Assembly: GCA_043746555.1 (NCBI GenBank)
Contig: JAYTQU010000202.1
Coordinates: forward strand, 1-7,953
Length of the DNA stretch: 7,953 bases
Direction of reading: 5' to 3'
From: CAZQYC01 sp043746555
GTDB taxonomy: Bacteria; Pseudomonadota; Gammaproteobacteria; Steroidobacterales; Steroidobacteraceae
Position 1 is the stretch's first letter. Every line of letters begins with the position of its first letter. The position numbers and the translations under genes were made by a program. Shown here in pieces: positions 1 through 5,746 of this stretch. Below the pieces are notes generated by a model that was given only the letters and a program-made list of their open reading frames with translations, was not told where the DNA came from and searched no databases.

Positions 1-52
1 TCCGAACCGACCGCGATTGCGAATACAGCCAGACTCCATCGGCGGTGTGAGA

Positions 53-71
53 TCCGTCAAAAATGACAGGA
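53..71. repeat. Small inverted repeat upstream of the beta-barrel gene
   Basis: GTCA and TGAC face each other around an AAAA loop (56-67). The stem extends outward to TCC/GGA if one A is bulged. It lies about 55 bases before the start codon at 127, so it could be an operator or a 5' leader hairpin. No confident -35/-10 pair was found in bases 1-126, so the role is unknown. Confidence 0.25.
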
Positions 72-126
72 ACTCAAGAAATCATCGTCCGCATTTTACT
101 CCTCACACAATTCACGGAGATATGTT

Positions 127-729
127 ATGAAACGCATTACGTCCGCGGCAACACTATTGTCGCTCACCATTGCATCCGCGCTCGCGCACGGCCAAGGAGT
201 TAGCGACAATTCTAGCGGTCCTTACGTCGGCATCGCGTGGGGACAATTCAATCTCAACCTCAAGAACCTAAACGACGTCGGCGCTGCGGTGGACACCGTT
301 ACCGATTCCTCCGACAACGCCTGGAAAGCCTATGCCGGCTACCGCTTCAATCCGTACTGGAGCGTGGAAGGCGCCTACATCGACTTCGGGAGTCCCAACG
401 ATTCGTTTCAAGGGACAGGCTCGAACGGTAACTATCGAGTCAAGATGAGTGGCTTTGCTCCGAATCTAATCGGCACGCTGCCTTTGGGTCCCGTCGAACT
501 TTTCGGCAAGGTGGGCTACTACTACTACCAAGTGGATACGCGCGTGAATTTTTCGACCGGCGGACCCAACATCCAGTCGAAGCACACTCGGTCTGATTAT
601 CTGTACGGAGTCGGAGTGGGCATGACGTTCTTCGAACACTTCAACGTGCGCGCCGAATACGAGCGTATCGATATTCAGAATGCCAACAATTCCGACGCAT
701 TCTGGTTGGGCGGCGGATGGCGGTTCTAG
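127..729 (+). CDS. Outer-membrane beta-barrel protein (OmpA-like / porin-family barrel)
   Basis: A 200-residue exported protein, probably a small eight-stranded outer-membrane barrel. Residues 1-20 form a signal peptide: a basic MKR start, a hydrophobic core rich in Leu/Ala/Ser, and an SALA cleavage site before HGQG. The mature part has alternating polar and aromatic strands such as GPYVGIAWG (31-39), AWKAYAGYRF (65-74) and VELFGKVGYYYY, and it ends in WRF. A terminal Phe is the usual recognition signal for the BAM assembly machine. The length fits the OmpA-like transmembrane barrel / porin superfamily, and no peptidoglycan-binding domain follows. The ATG is preceded by GGAG at 116-119 with a 7-base spacer. 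The gene stands alone on the plus strand and converges on the ferritin-like gene. Transport specificity cannot be told from sequence. The fold is fairly sure; the function is not. Confidence 0.85.
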   Translation: MKRITSAATLLSLTIASALAHGQGVSDNSSGPYVGIAWGQFNLNLKNLNDVGAAVDTVTDSSDNAWKAYAGYRFNPYWSVEGAYIDFGSPNDSFQGTGSNGNYRVKMSGFAPNLIGTLPLGPVELFGKVGYYYYQVDTRVNFSTGGPNIQSKHTRSDYLYGVGVGMTFFEHFNVRAEYERIDIQNANNSDAFWLGGGWRF

Positions 730-752
730 CAAAGTCAATTGCGATAAGAGAC

Positions 753-779
753 TGCCGGCAATTCGCAAGGTTGCCGGCA
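753..779. terminator. Perfect 9-bp hairpin between convergent genes
   Basis: TGCCGGCAA (753-761) and TTGCCGGCA (771-779) are exact reverse complements around a 9-base loop. The element begins 23 bases after the beta-barrel stop codon and lies 56 bases beyond the ferritin-like stop, so it could end transcription from both sides. Neither side has a clear T-run, so intrinsic termination is only presumed. It could instead be a transcript-stabilising 3' hairpin. Confidence 0.45.
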
Positions 780-835
780 AACTCAAGACTTGAATACTGG
801 GGCTTGAATGGCGGACTTGAACCGAACTCGCCCGC

Positions 836-1408
836 TTATTGCGGCTGCACTCCATGCACCCCCACCCCATCTAAAAGATCGGCGAGATCGTCGGCGTGCT
901 CTTCCTCCGTGGCCAGAATGGATTCGAGCATCCGCCGCGTGGTCGAATCTTGATCGCCGAGGTAGCGGATGAAGTCGCGGTAGCTGTCGATCGCAATGCG
1001 TTCGGCAACCAAGTTCTCTTTGATCATCTCCGCGAGGGTGGTCCCTTCCACATACTCGGCATGACTGCGCCCCGGCAAACTGGCTGGAGAAAAATTCGGT
1101 TCGCCGCTTAACTGCACGATGCGCTCGGCAATTTGATCGGCATGACCCTGCTCCTCGTTCGAATGAGCCAGAAATTCCGCCGCCACCGCTTGCGAGTGAA
1201 TCCCGCGGGCCATAAAGTGATGCCGCCGATAGCGGAGCACGCAGACAAGTTCGGTTGCGAGCGAGTCGTTCAGCATCTTGAGAACGGTGTTTCGATCCGC
1301 ACCGTAACTCGAGGTTACCGCGCCGCCTTCAATGTGTTTGCGAGCGCGCTGACGCATCGCTGCTACATCGAACGGTGTGGATTGAGATACCGCTGTTTGA
1401 TTTTTCAT
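836..1408 (-). CDS. Ferritin-like diiron protein (bacterioferritin-related)
   Basis: A 190-residue soluble protein with a ferritin-like four-helix-bundle pattern. Candidate diiron ligands come in the expected order: Glu53 in the first helix (ATELVCVLRY), a Glu86-x-x-His89 motif in the second (NEEQGHAD), Glu136 in the third (NLVAERIA), and Glu168-x-x-His171 in the fourth (TEEEHADD). In this superfamily such a site oxidises Fe(II), storing iron or using peroxide. Residues 1-40 are a polar N-terminal extension. The protein resembles the ferritin-like proteins annotated as bacterioferritins in proteobacteria, but haem binding and cage formation cannot be judged here. The ATG has an AAGAG Shine-Dalgarno site 7 bases upstream. 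It starts 27 bases after the SOD stop on the same strand, so it is likely the last gene of the BON-SOD-ferritin transcript. Pairing with SOD suits removal of free iron under oxidative stress. Confidence 0.88.
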   Translation of the reverse strand: MKNQTAVSQSTPFDVAAMRQRARKHIEGGAVTSSYGADRNTVLKMLNDSLATELVCVLRYRRHHFMARGIHSQAVAAEFLAHSNEEQGHADQIAERIVQLSGEPNFSPASLPGRSHAEYVEGTTLAEMIKENLVAERIAIDSYRDFIRYLGDQDSTTRRMLESILATEEEHADDLADLLDGVGVHGVQPQ

Positions 1409-1435
1409 GATTAACTCTTGTGATTTGTCATTCGA

Positions 1436-2128
1436 TTAAGCGGTCTCTTCGACTGCGTCTTCCGCGTGTTCGAAGCGAACGACCACTTCATTCCAGTTGA
1501 CGATCTGCCACCAATTCCGCAGGTACTCCGCGCGCCTATTCTCATACCTCAGATAATAGGCATGCTCCCAAACGTCGTTTAGGAGCAGCGGATGACTGCC
1601 CTGTTGAATCGGATTGTCGTGTCCAGCGGTGGCGACAATCTCTAGTGTCGGCCCACCGGATTGCCTGGCGCGCGCGACGAGCCACACCCATCCCGAACCA
1701 AACACCTTCTCACCCACCGAATTAAAGCGCGCCTTAAATTGATCGAAACTACCAAACGACTGATTGATTGCCGCCGCGAGCGAGCCGGTCGGTTGGTCTC
1801 CGCCGGTCGGCGACATCGACTTCCAGAACAAACTATGATTCAGGTGACCGCCTGCGTTGTGTTGCACCGCCGGACGAATGAGGACAGGCAGCGAATCGAT
1901 GTTGAGAAGCAACCACGCCGCCGACCGTCGCCACAGCTCGTTAAACGGTTCGAGCACGTCGTTGAGTTTATTGACATAGCCTGCATGGTGCTTGTCATGA
2001 TGCAGCGACATCGTACGAACATCGATGCAAGGTTCAAGCGCAGAGTAGTCGTAGAGCAACGGCGCCAACACGTGTTGCAGGAGTCCGCGTTTCGATGCGG
2101 CGCCATCGGCAATAGATAACGAAGTCAC
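1436..2128 (-). CDS. Superoxide dismutase, Mn/Fe family
   Basis: A 230-residue Mn/Fe-type superoxide dismutase, which converts superoxide to oxygen and hydrogen peroxide. The metal ligands are all visible: His43 (MSLHHDKHH), His98 (GGHLNHSLFW), Asp185 and His189 in the family signature DVWEHAYY. The gateway Tyr51 and His47 are also present. Gly94 matches Gly77 of the Escherichia coli Mn enzyme, but the second-sphere Gln146 of that enzyme is His170 here (AGHDNP), and the two residues before Asp185 are Leu-Asn. Metal preference (Mn, Fe or either) is therefore open. There is no signal peptide, so it should be cytoplasmic; an extra ~18-residue N-terminal segment precedes the conserved domain. The start is GTG, supported by GAGG 6 bases upstream. 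That ribosome site overlaps the BON stop codon, so the two genes are probably translated together. The ferritin-like gene follows after 27 bases. Confidence 0.95.
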   Translation of the reverse strand: MTSLSIADGAASKRGLLQHVLAPLLYDYSALEPCIDVRTMSLHHDKHHAGYVNKLNDVLEPFNELWRRSAAWLLLNIDSLPVLIRPAVQHNAGGHLNHSLFWKSMSPTGGDQPTGSLAAAINQSFGSFDQFKARFNSVGEKVFGSGWVWLVARARQSGGPTLEIVATAGHDNPIQQGSHPLLLNDVWEHAYYLRYENRRAEYLRNWWQIVNWNEVVVRFEHAEDAVEETA

Positions 2129-2139
2129 TGTCTACCTCA
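2126..2139 (-). promoter_or_regulatory. SOD ribosome binding site overlapping the BON stop codon
   Basis: Read on the minus strand, the order is AAG TGA GGTAGACA GTG. The TGA ends the BON gene, the GAGG formed across it is the Shine-Dalgarno site, and the SOD begins at GTG. Eight bases separate stop and start. This spacing decides the GTG start and suggests that ribosomes ending BON translation reinitiate on SOD. Confidence 0.7.
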
Positions 2140-2454
2140 CTTCAACTGCATATCGTTGGACACCGATTTCACGCCCTTGACGCCGCGAGCCAATGCGACA
2201 GCTTCATTGATGTCGGATTGCGAACTGACGAAGCCGCTCAACTGCACGATACCCTTGAATGTTTCAACTTTGATCTCGGCCGACTTCAAGCTGGAGTCGC
2301 CTAACACTGCTGCTTTAACTTTGGTCGTAATAACGGTGTCGTCAACGTATTGTCCGGTGCCCTCGGTGTGTCTTGTTGAAGCACAACCGGCGATTGCGGC
2401 GCAGCCGGCGAAAATTGCTATGGCCGCGGCGCGGCTAATTGATCGAGTATTCAT
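2137..2454 (-). CDS. BON-domain lipoprotein (OsmY-like)
   Basis: A 105-residue exported protein with one BON domain, the module of the periplasmic osmotic-stress protein OsmY, thought to bind phospholipid surfaces. Residues 1-23 form a signal sequence ending in a lipobox, with IAGC giving Cys24 as the likely lipidated residue (FAGC at Cys18 is an alternative). The BON domain spans about 38-105. Visible motifs are DDTVITTKVKAAV, then the strand-like IKVETFKGIVQLSGFV, and a closing GVKGVKSVSNDM, the usual BON pattern. The reading frame stays open upstream to 2811, but the ATG at 2454 has an AAAGGAA Shine-Dalgarno site and begins the signal peptide, so it is the start. It is the first gene of a cluster with SOD and the ferritin-like protein. 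A role in envelope protection under osmotic or oxidative stress is inferred from family and context. Confidence 0.9.
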   Translation of the reverse strand: MNTRSISRAAAIAIFAGCAAIAGCASTRHTEGTGQYVDDTVITTKVKAAVLGDSSLKSAEIKVETFKGIVQLSGFVSSQSDINEAVALARGVKGVKSVSNDMQLK

Positions 2455-2749
2455 GATGATTCCTTTAAGACGCTGATGGGAAGATGAGAATGGCGGTCCG
2501 AAAGAATCGCCGCGATCGCAACGTCCTGCATTGCGAACGTACTGCAAGGTTTGCACATCCATCCGAGCCGGTCGGTGCGGTGGAGTACCGATGACTCCGA
2601 TTTCCGCTCGACGCATTTCACCGGTGGCAAAGCCGGAACTGGAATCAGATCGTCGAGTCTCTAAATGAAGCGAGCAAAATGAGACGAGCTCGCCGGACAT
2701 TATCGCAGCGAACTCGTGGGTTAGGTTCCGCCGGCAATCGGCGTTGGAC
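2455..2749. other. 295-bp spacer upstream of the BON-SOD-ferritin cluster
   Basis: No gene is supported here. One minus-strand reading frame is open throughout and runs into the BON gene, but its product is unlike any family I recognise and precedes a clear signal peptide. The spacer should carry the promoter of the BON-SOD-ferritin transcript. I saw only weak matches, such as minus-strand TTGCTC with a 17-base gap to GACGAT, and no convincing sigma-70 or extracytoplasmic-sigma pair. A 5-bp stem just after the CsbD stop is too weak to call a terminator. Confidence 0.5.
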
Positions 2750-3019
2750 TTACATGATGTGTCTGGTCTTTTGCTTCGCAGTCTTGTCCTTCGTAATCTT
2801 GACCTTCGCAAACCACGAATCGTCGACGCGTAGCTGCCAATCGTTGACCTGACGCTCGGCTTCGTCTTTTAGAATGCCGTAACGCTCTTGAATCTTGCCG
2901 GCGAGTTGGTCGCGATGGCCGGCGACGACATCGATGTCGTCGTCAGTCAACTTTCCCCACTGCGCTTGAGTCTTGCCCTTAAGTTGTTTCCAGTTACCTT
3001 CAATGCGGTCCCAGTTCAT
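2750..3019 (-). CDS. CsbD-family stress protein with C-terminal extension
   Basis: An 89-residue, highly charged, soluble protein. Residues 1-60 match the CsbD family: MNWDRIEGNWKQLKGK at the start, WGKLTDDD, then AGHRDQLAGKIQERYG and a closing DEAERQVNDW. CsbD/YjbJ proteins are abundant general-stress proteins whose biochemical role is unknown. Family members in proteobacteria usually stop near residue 65-70; here a basic, lysine-rich tail of about 27 residues continues to 89 (DDSWFAKVKITKDKTAKQK). The ATG at 3019 is fixed by the conserved MNWD start and by a strong GGAGG site 8 bases upstream; the longer reading frame to 3154 is not part of the gene. It lies alone between a hairpin after the OmpA gene and the BON cluster, so it probably has its own promoter. 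The neighbours support a stress role. Confidence 0.92.
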   Translation of the reverse strand: MNWDRIEGNWKQLKGKTQAQWGKLTDDDIDVVAGHRDQLAGKIQERYGILKDEAERQVNDWQLRVDDSWFAKVKITKDKTAKQKTRHIM

Positions 3020-3027
3020 GTGACTAT

Positions 3028-3037
3028 CCTCCGGAGG
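3028..3037 (-). promoter_or_regulatory. Palindromic Shine-Dalgarno site of the CsbD gene
   Basis: The ribosome binding site GGAGG is the right half of a perfect 10-base palindrome, CCTCCGGAGG. The left half, CCTCC, is an anti-Shine-Dalgarno sequence. A 3-bp stem with a CCGG loop, or pairing between two mRNA molecules, could mask the site. The GGAGG sits 8 bases before the ATG. A regulatory effect is only a possibility. Confidence 0.5.
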
Positions 3038-3141
3038 TTTTGAATATTCGTTGTTACGTTGCCCTCTGTAGACTGAGATTGCGTCTCCATTGTCGCGACA
3101 GCGTATACAATCGGTTCGGCGTCGATGTCGATATCGATATT

Positions 3142-3164
3142 GGGCAGGCCGCAAGCGCCTGCCC
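3142..3164 (-). terminator. Hairpin after the OmpA-lipoprotein gene
   Basis: GGGCAGGC (3142-3149) and GCCTGCCC (3157-3164) form an exact 8-bp GC-rich stem with a 7-base loop. It lies 22 bases after the OmpA-lipoprotein stop and before the CsbD gene. On the minus strand it is followed by AATATCGATATCG rather than a run of T, so it may be a weak or factor-aided terminator. Confidence 0.55.
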
Positions 3165-3186
3165 GGTTTACGTCTAAGTCGCTACT

Positions 3187-4218
3187 TCACTGCGACGCGA
3201 CTTCGTTGCCTTGCGTAGGAAACACAATCTCCACGCGACGGTTCATCTGCCGTCCAGCGGAAGTGCTGTTGTCCGCCACAGGATTTTCTTCGCCGTGGCC
3301 ATGCGCGGTCAGTTGACTAGCGGATACACCGAGATTGGTCAGCGCCGATAGGACGGCGTCCGCACGTCGCTCCGACAAGCTGAAGTTGTTGCTTTCCGTA
3401 CCCACGCTGTCTGTATAACCTTCAATCGACGCTTTGCGCTCTGGATTGCGCTTGAAGAATGCAGCCAGCTTGGCCATGTCCCTTCTGCTACCGCGCAAAA
3501 GCTGCGACTTGCCAGTGTCGAACATCACGTCGCCGAAAGTGACTACCATGCCGCGATCCGTTTTCTTCGCATTCAGGTCCTTGAGTTGGGCTGCAAGATC
3601 GTCGGCGCGTGCTTCGCTGCGCGCATTGCGTGCCTGATCGAGAACGGCGTTCGCATTTGCCTCTGCCAATTGGTTGGTCTTTTGCGCATTACTCTGTTGC
3701 GAGAGCGCCAGCTGTTGTTGAGCCGCATCGGCCTCGTTGCTGCGCGCCGTTAGTCGTAGCTGGTCGCGTTCGGCGTTGGCATCTGCTCTTGCGAGCTCGG
3801 CGTTCTTAACTGCATTGCTCTGTTGCGAAAGCGCCAGCTGTTGCTGAGCGAAATCGGCCTCGCGGGTGCGCATTGCAAGCCGCATCCGGTCGCGTTCGGC
3901 AGCCGCGTTTGCCGTAATGGCTTGCGATGCCCGACTTGACGCCGTTTCCCGCGCGATCGTTACGCGTTGATCGGTCATATAGGCGAGATGATCGACAACG
4001 ACCGGTTTGTCATGTTTATTCCAAGCCTGTTCGGCCACGCCCAAAGATTCCCCAGCGCGTTGCAGTTCGTCGCCCGCGAGCGCGGCAACTTGCGGATCGC
4101 TTTGCGCCGCGGTGAAATGCGCTCGCGCCTGTTCGAGAGACGGGTTGCGATTCGGTGTGGAGCTGCATGCCGTGAATACGGCAGCCAGCGCTACAAAGTA
4201 AACAATTCGAATGTTCAT
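3187..4218 (-). CDS. DUF4398 / OmpA-family peptidoglycan-binding lipoprotein
   Basis: A 343-residue outer-membrane lipoprotein. Residues 1-17 are a signal sequence with a lipobox FTAC giving Cys18. Residues ~25-95 match the DUF4398 helical domain (SLEQARAHFTAA, then GESLGVAEQAW). Residues 107-190 are two 42-residue repeats rich in Ala, Gln and Arg, likely a long coiled coil. Residues ~225-335 are an OmpA C-terminal domain: VTFGDVMFDTGKSQL, IEGYTDSVGT and LSERRADAV. Asp270 and Arg285 sit 15 residues apart, like the pair in OmpA that holds diaminopimelate. The protein should anchor the outer membrane to peptidoglycan through a helical spacer. The ATG at 4218 has AGGAG 8 bases upstream and begins the signal peptide, so it is preferred over an upstream TTG at 4242. 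It follows the small DUF4398 gene after 20 bases, as an operon. Confidence 0.92.
   Translation of the reverse strand: MNIRIVYFVALAAVFTACSSTPNRNPSLEQARAHFTAAQSDPQVAALAGDELQRAGESLGVAEQAWNKHDKPVVVDHLAYMTDQRVTIARETASSRASQAITANAAAERDRMRLAMRTREADFAQQQLALSQQSNAVKNAELARADANAERDQLRLTARSNEADAAQQQLALSQQSNAQKTNQLAEANANAVLDQARNARSEARADDLAAQLKDLNAKKTDRGMVVTFGDVMFDTGKSQLLRGSRRDMAKLAAFFKRNPERKASIEGYTDSVGTESNNFSLSERRADAVLSALTNLGVSASQLTAHGHGEENPVADNSTSAGRQMNRRVEIVFPTQGNEVASQ
3649..3900 (-). repeat. Two tandem 126-bp (42-codon) repeats inside the OmpA gene
   Basis: Residues 107-148 and 149-190 of the OmpA lipoprotein align without gaps: each begins AERDxxRL, has QQQLALSQQSNA in the middle and ends in AN. The DNA also repeats at a 126-base offset; for example, ctctgttgcga(g/a)agcgccagctg occurs at 3692 and 3818. 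A degenerate third unit begins at residue 191 (AVLDQARNARSEA). In-frame duplication has lengthened the coiled-coil spacer. Confidence 0.9.
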
Positions 4219-4238
4219 GATTGGGGCTCCTGAAATGT

Positions 4239-4649
4239 TCAACGGAATGCCTTATCGGCGGTTGGGCTGGCGCGATTAATTTCTTCACGTAGCGCGCGCG
4301 CAGCGTCTTGCGTTTCGACTGCGGCCGTGCGCGAGCGAACCGACTGCGCGTGCAGCTCGGCGACTTGCGCATCGACCACCGTCTCATCGGCGAGCCGTCC
4401 CGCAAGGTCGTAATTTTCGGCGGTCATGGCCCGTTGGGCACTCGCTAACTTGGTCGTCGCGACGCCCAGTTCGCCGCCGGCATTTTTGCTGGTGTCCGCA
4501 GTGTTGGCGTGCTGGACTGCCGCGTTGGCGACGGCCATTTTTTCGATGATAGGCGCCGGCGTACTTGCGCAGCCGTCGACAAACATCGATATCGCCATCG
4601 TTAGCGCCAGTACGACCACCGGCTTAGGAATTGTGAATAAAGCGTTCAT
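4239..4649 (-). CDS. Small DUF4398 lipoprotein
   Basis: A 136-residue lipoprotein. Residues 1-26 are a signal sequence with a hydrophobic VVVLALTMAI core, and the lipobox VDGC gives Cys27. The mature part is almost all helix and alanine-rich, matching DUF4398: IEKMAVANAAVQHAN, then GELGVATTKLASAQRAM, YDLAGRLADETVVDAQVAELHA, ending without an OmpA domain. DUF4398 has no known biochemical function. It occurs in proteobacterial lipoproteins, often beside or fused to OmpA domains. The ATG has AAGGAA upstream with a short spacer. The gene ends 20 bases before the DUF4398-OmpA gene, which carries the same domain, so the two look like an ancient duplication and probably act together at the outer membrane. 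The last residues (TADKAFR) are polar. Confidence 0.85.
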   Translation of the reverse strand: MNALFTIPKPVVVLALTMAISMFVDGCASTPAPIIEKMAVANAAVQHANTADTSKNAGGELGVATTKLASAQRAMTAENYDLAGRLADETVVDAQVAELHAQSVRSRTAAVETQDAARALREEINRASPTADKAFR

Positions 4650-4952
4650 GGGTGTTCCTTAATATGAGGGGATCGAATTCCGATTGAGCGGCGATGGAGC
4701 GATCGCAACACCGCTTACGTCGGCGACGTTATCTACGCCGAAGTGTGCTCATGCGTTTCGCGGTCGTCTGTCTGCTAACGCACGGTAGCGCAATCATTCG
4801 CGGGCGCCGCGTTTGCAGCAGATCGATCAGGTGCATCAAATGCTGCATCCCGGAAATGTCGCCCGCAATGCGAAAAAGACTCTTTCCGCAATGGCAACTA
4901 TCTTGTCAAGGCCGGAGTAGTAGCTTAATCAGCGCTTACCTAGTATTCACAC
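4650..4952. other. 303-bp spacer before the DUF4398-OmpA operon
   Basis: This should hold the promoter of the lipoprotein operon. A perfect TTGACA -35 box lies on the minus strand at 4904-4909, but no TATAAT-like box follows at 16-18 bases, so I do not call a promoter. A 58-codon minus-strand frame without a credible start (4729-4905) reads like protein (GKSLFRIAGDISGMQHLMHL) but matches nothing I know. The plus-strand frame in the same place looks random. Confidence 0.45.
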
Positions 4953-4972
4953 TCAATCGCTGCGATTAAGCT
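4922..4972 (-). terminator. Bulged 13-bp inverted repeat over the diguanylate cyclase stop
   Basis: AGCTTAATCAGCG (4922-4934) pairs with CGCTG plus ATTAAGCT (4958-4972), leaving a 2-base CG bulge and a 23-base loop. The stop codon of the diguanylate cyclase (4953-4955) lies in the loop. It may be a 3' stem-loop that ends or stabilises the transcript, but no T-run follows on the minus strand. Confidence 0.4.
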
Positions 4973-5699
4973 TGCTTCGGTACATCGAAGCATCGGCGCA
5001 GTTCAGCAGCGTATTGCTTAGCTCGCCATCTCGAGGATACATAGCGAGTCCGATTGAAGCCGTAATCCGCAGCTCCTTGCCGTCGATGGTATAGCGCTGA
5101 CGAATGTGTCGACGAATCGTTGCGGCTGCGCGCGCGGCGACAGTTTCGTCGCCGACGTTCGACAACAACACAATGAATTCGTCGCCGCCGTACCGGCAGG
5201 CGATATCATCGGCGCGGATACACGCCTTAATCCGCGCCGCCGCCGCTTTCAACAACCTGTCGCCGGTGGCGTGTCCGAAGCGGTCATTCACGTCCTTGAA
5301 TCCATTTAGATCGATAAACAACAATGCGAGCTGTTGTTTCTGCCCGGCAGCATCGGCGATGGCCGATTGCAGTCGCTCTTCGAGCAATAAACGATTCGGG
5401 AGGCCGGTGAGACAGTCATGCTGAGCGAGACGACGCGCTTCTACTCCACGCAATGAAGCTTCAGCCAGCGCTGCTTTAAGCCGCTCATTGCTCGACCGCA
5501 GGAAGTCGTTGTCGTGCCGAATATCGCAAAGCTGTTGCTTGGCGATGTTTAATGCGCGGGCAGCCGCACTGATGTCATGGGTGGCATCCCAGGTGGCGTC
5601 ATCGAAGACATCCATCGCGCGCGACTGTGCAAACGGTCGCTTCAGCGTTCTGCGTAGACCGCTGGTACCAATATGAGTGATTGAATTCGATGACGGCAT
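4953..5699 (-). CDS. Soluble GGDEF diguanylate cyclase
   Basis: A 248-residue protein that should make cyclic di-GMP from two GTP, a second messenger favouring biofilm over motility. Residues 1-45 match nothing I recognise. Residues ~46-95 form a heptad-like coiled coil (NIAKQQLCDIRHDNDFLRSS onward), which commonly dimerises such enzymes. The GGDEF domain spans ~93-245: DCLTGLPNRLLLEERL, FIDLNGFKDVND, FGHATGDRLL, the catalytic YGGDEF (GGDEF 171-175), and SIGLAMYP. An intact RxxD inhibitory site (Arg162 to Asp165) sits five residues before GGDEF, so product inhibition is expected. No transmembrane or sensory domain is visible, so the input signal is unknown. The ATG has GGGAG about 8 bases upstream. 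The gene is on the same strand as the stress genes but is separated by 303 bp from the lipoprotein operon. Confidence 0.93.
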   Translation of the reverse strand: MPSSNSITHIGTSGLRRTLKRPFAQSRAMDVFDDATWDATHDISAAARALNIAKQQLCDIRHDNDFLRSSNERLKAALAEASLRGVEARRLAQHDCLTGLPNRLLLEERLQSAIADAAGQKQQLALLFIDLNGFKDVNDRFGHATGDRLLKAAAARIKACIRADDIACRYGGDEFIVLLSNVGDETVAARAAATIRRHIRQRYTIDGKELRITASIGLAMYPRDGELSNTLLNCADASMYRSKLNRSD

Positions 5700-5746
5700 C
5701 GTTGCAGCTCCCGCTGTCGAGGTCGGTAGCCTGTGAAGGTACGGGC

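Noticed and set aside
69..89. GGAAC...CGTC as an extracytoplasmic-sigma promoter of the beta-barrel gene
   Set aside because: The spacing between the two boxes is about 12 bases, too short for the usual 15-17.
787..822. Three CTTGAA words about 14 bases apart as a repeat array
   Set aside because: Only six bases are shared among units, and the rest of each unit differs, so chance is sufficient.
466..870. Minus-strand open frame of 134 codons across the end of the beta-barrel gene
   Set aside because: It overlaps two well-supported genes and lacks a ribosome site or recognisable domain.
1661..2119. Plus-strand open frame of 152 codons
   Set aside because: It is antisense to the superoxide dismutase, and its Arg-rich product is typical of a shadow frame.
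2455..2811. N-terminal extension of the BON protein to 224 residues
   Set aside because: The extension overlaps the CsbD gene, is Arg-rich and non-conserved, and would bury the signal peptide. The internal ATG at 2454 has a good ribosome site.
3091..3100. Palindrome TGTCGCGACA, found again at 6735-6744, as a shared operator
   Set aside because: The second copy is inside the PRC-barrel coding sequence, not upstream of a gene, so a shared regulator site is not supported.
4904..4909. Perfect TTGACA on the minus strand as a promoter
   Set aside because: No -10-like hexamer occurs at 16-18 bases downstream; the best candidates are GAAAGA and AAAGAG.
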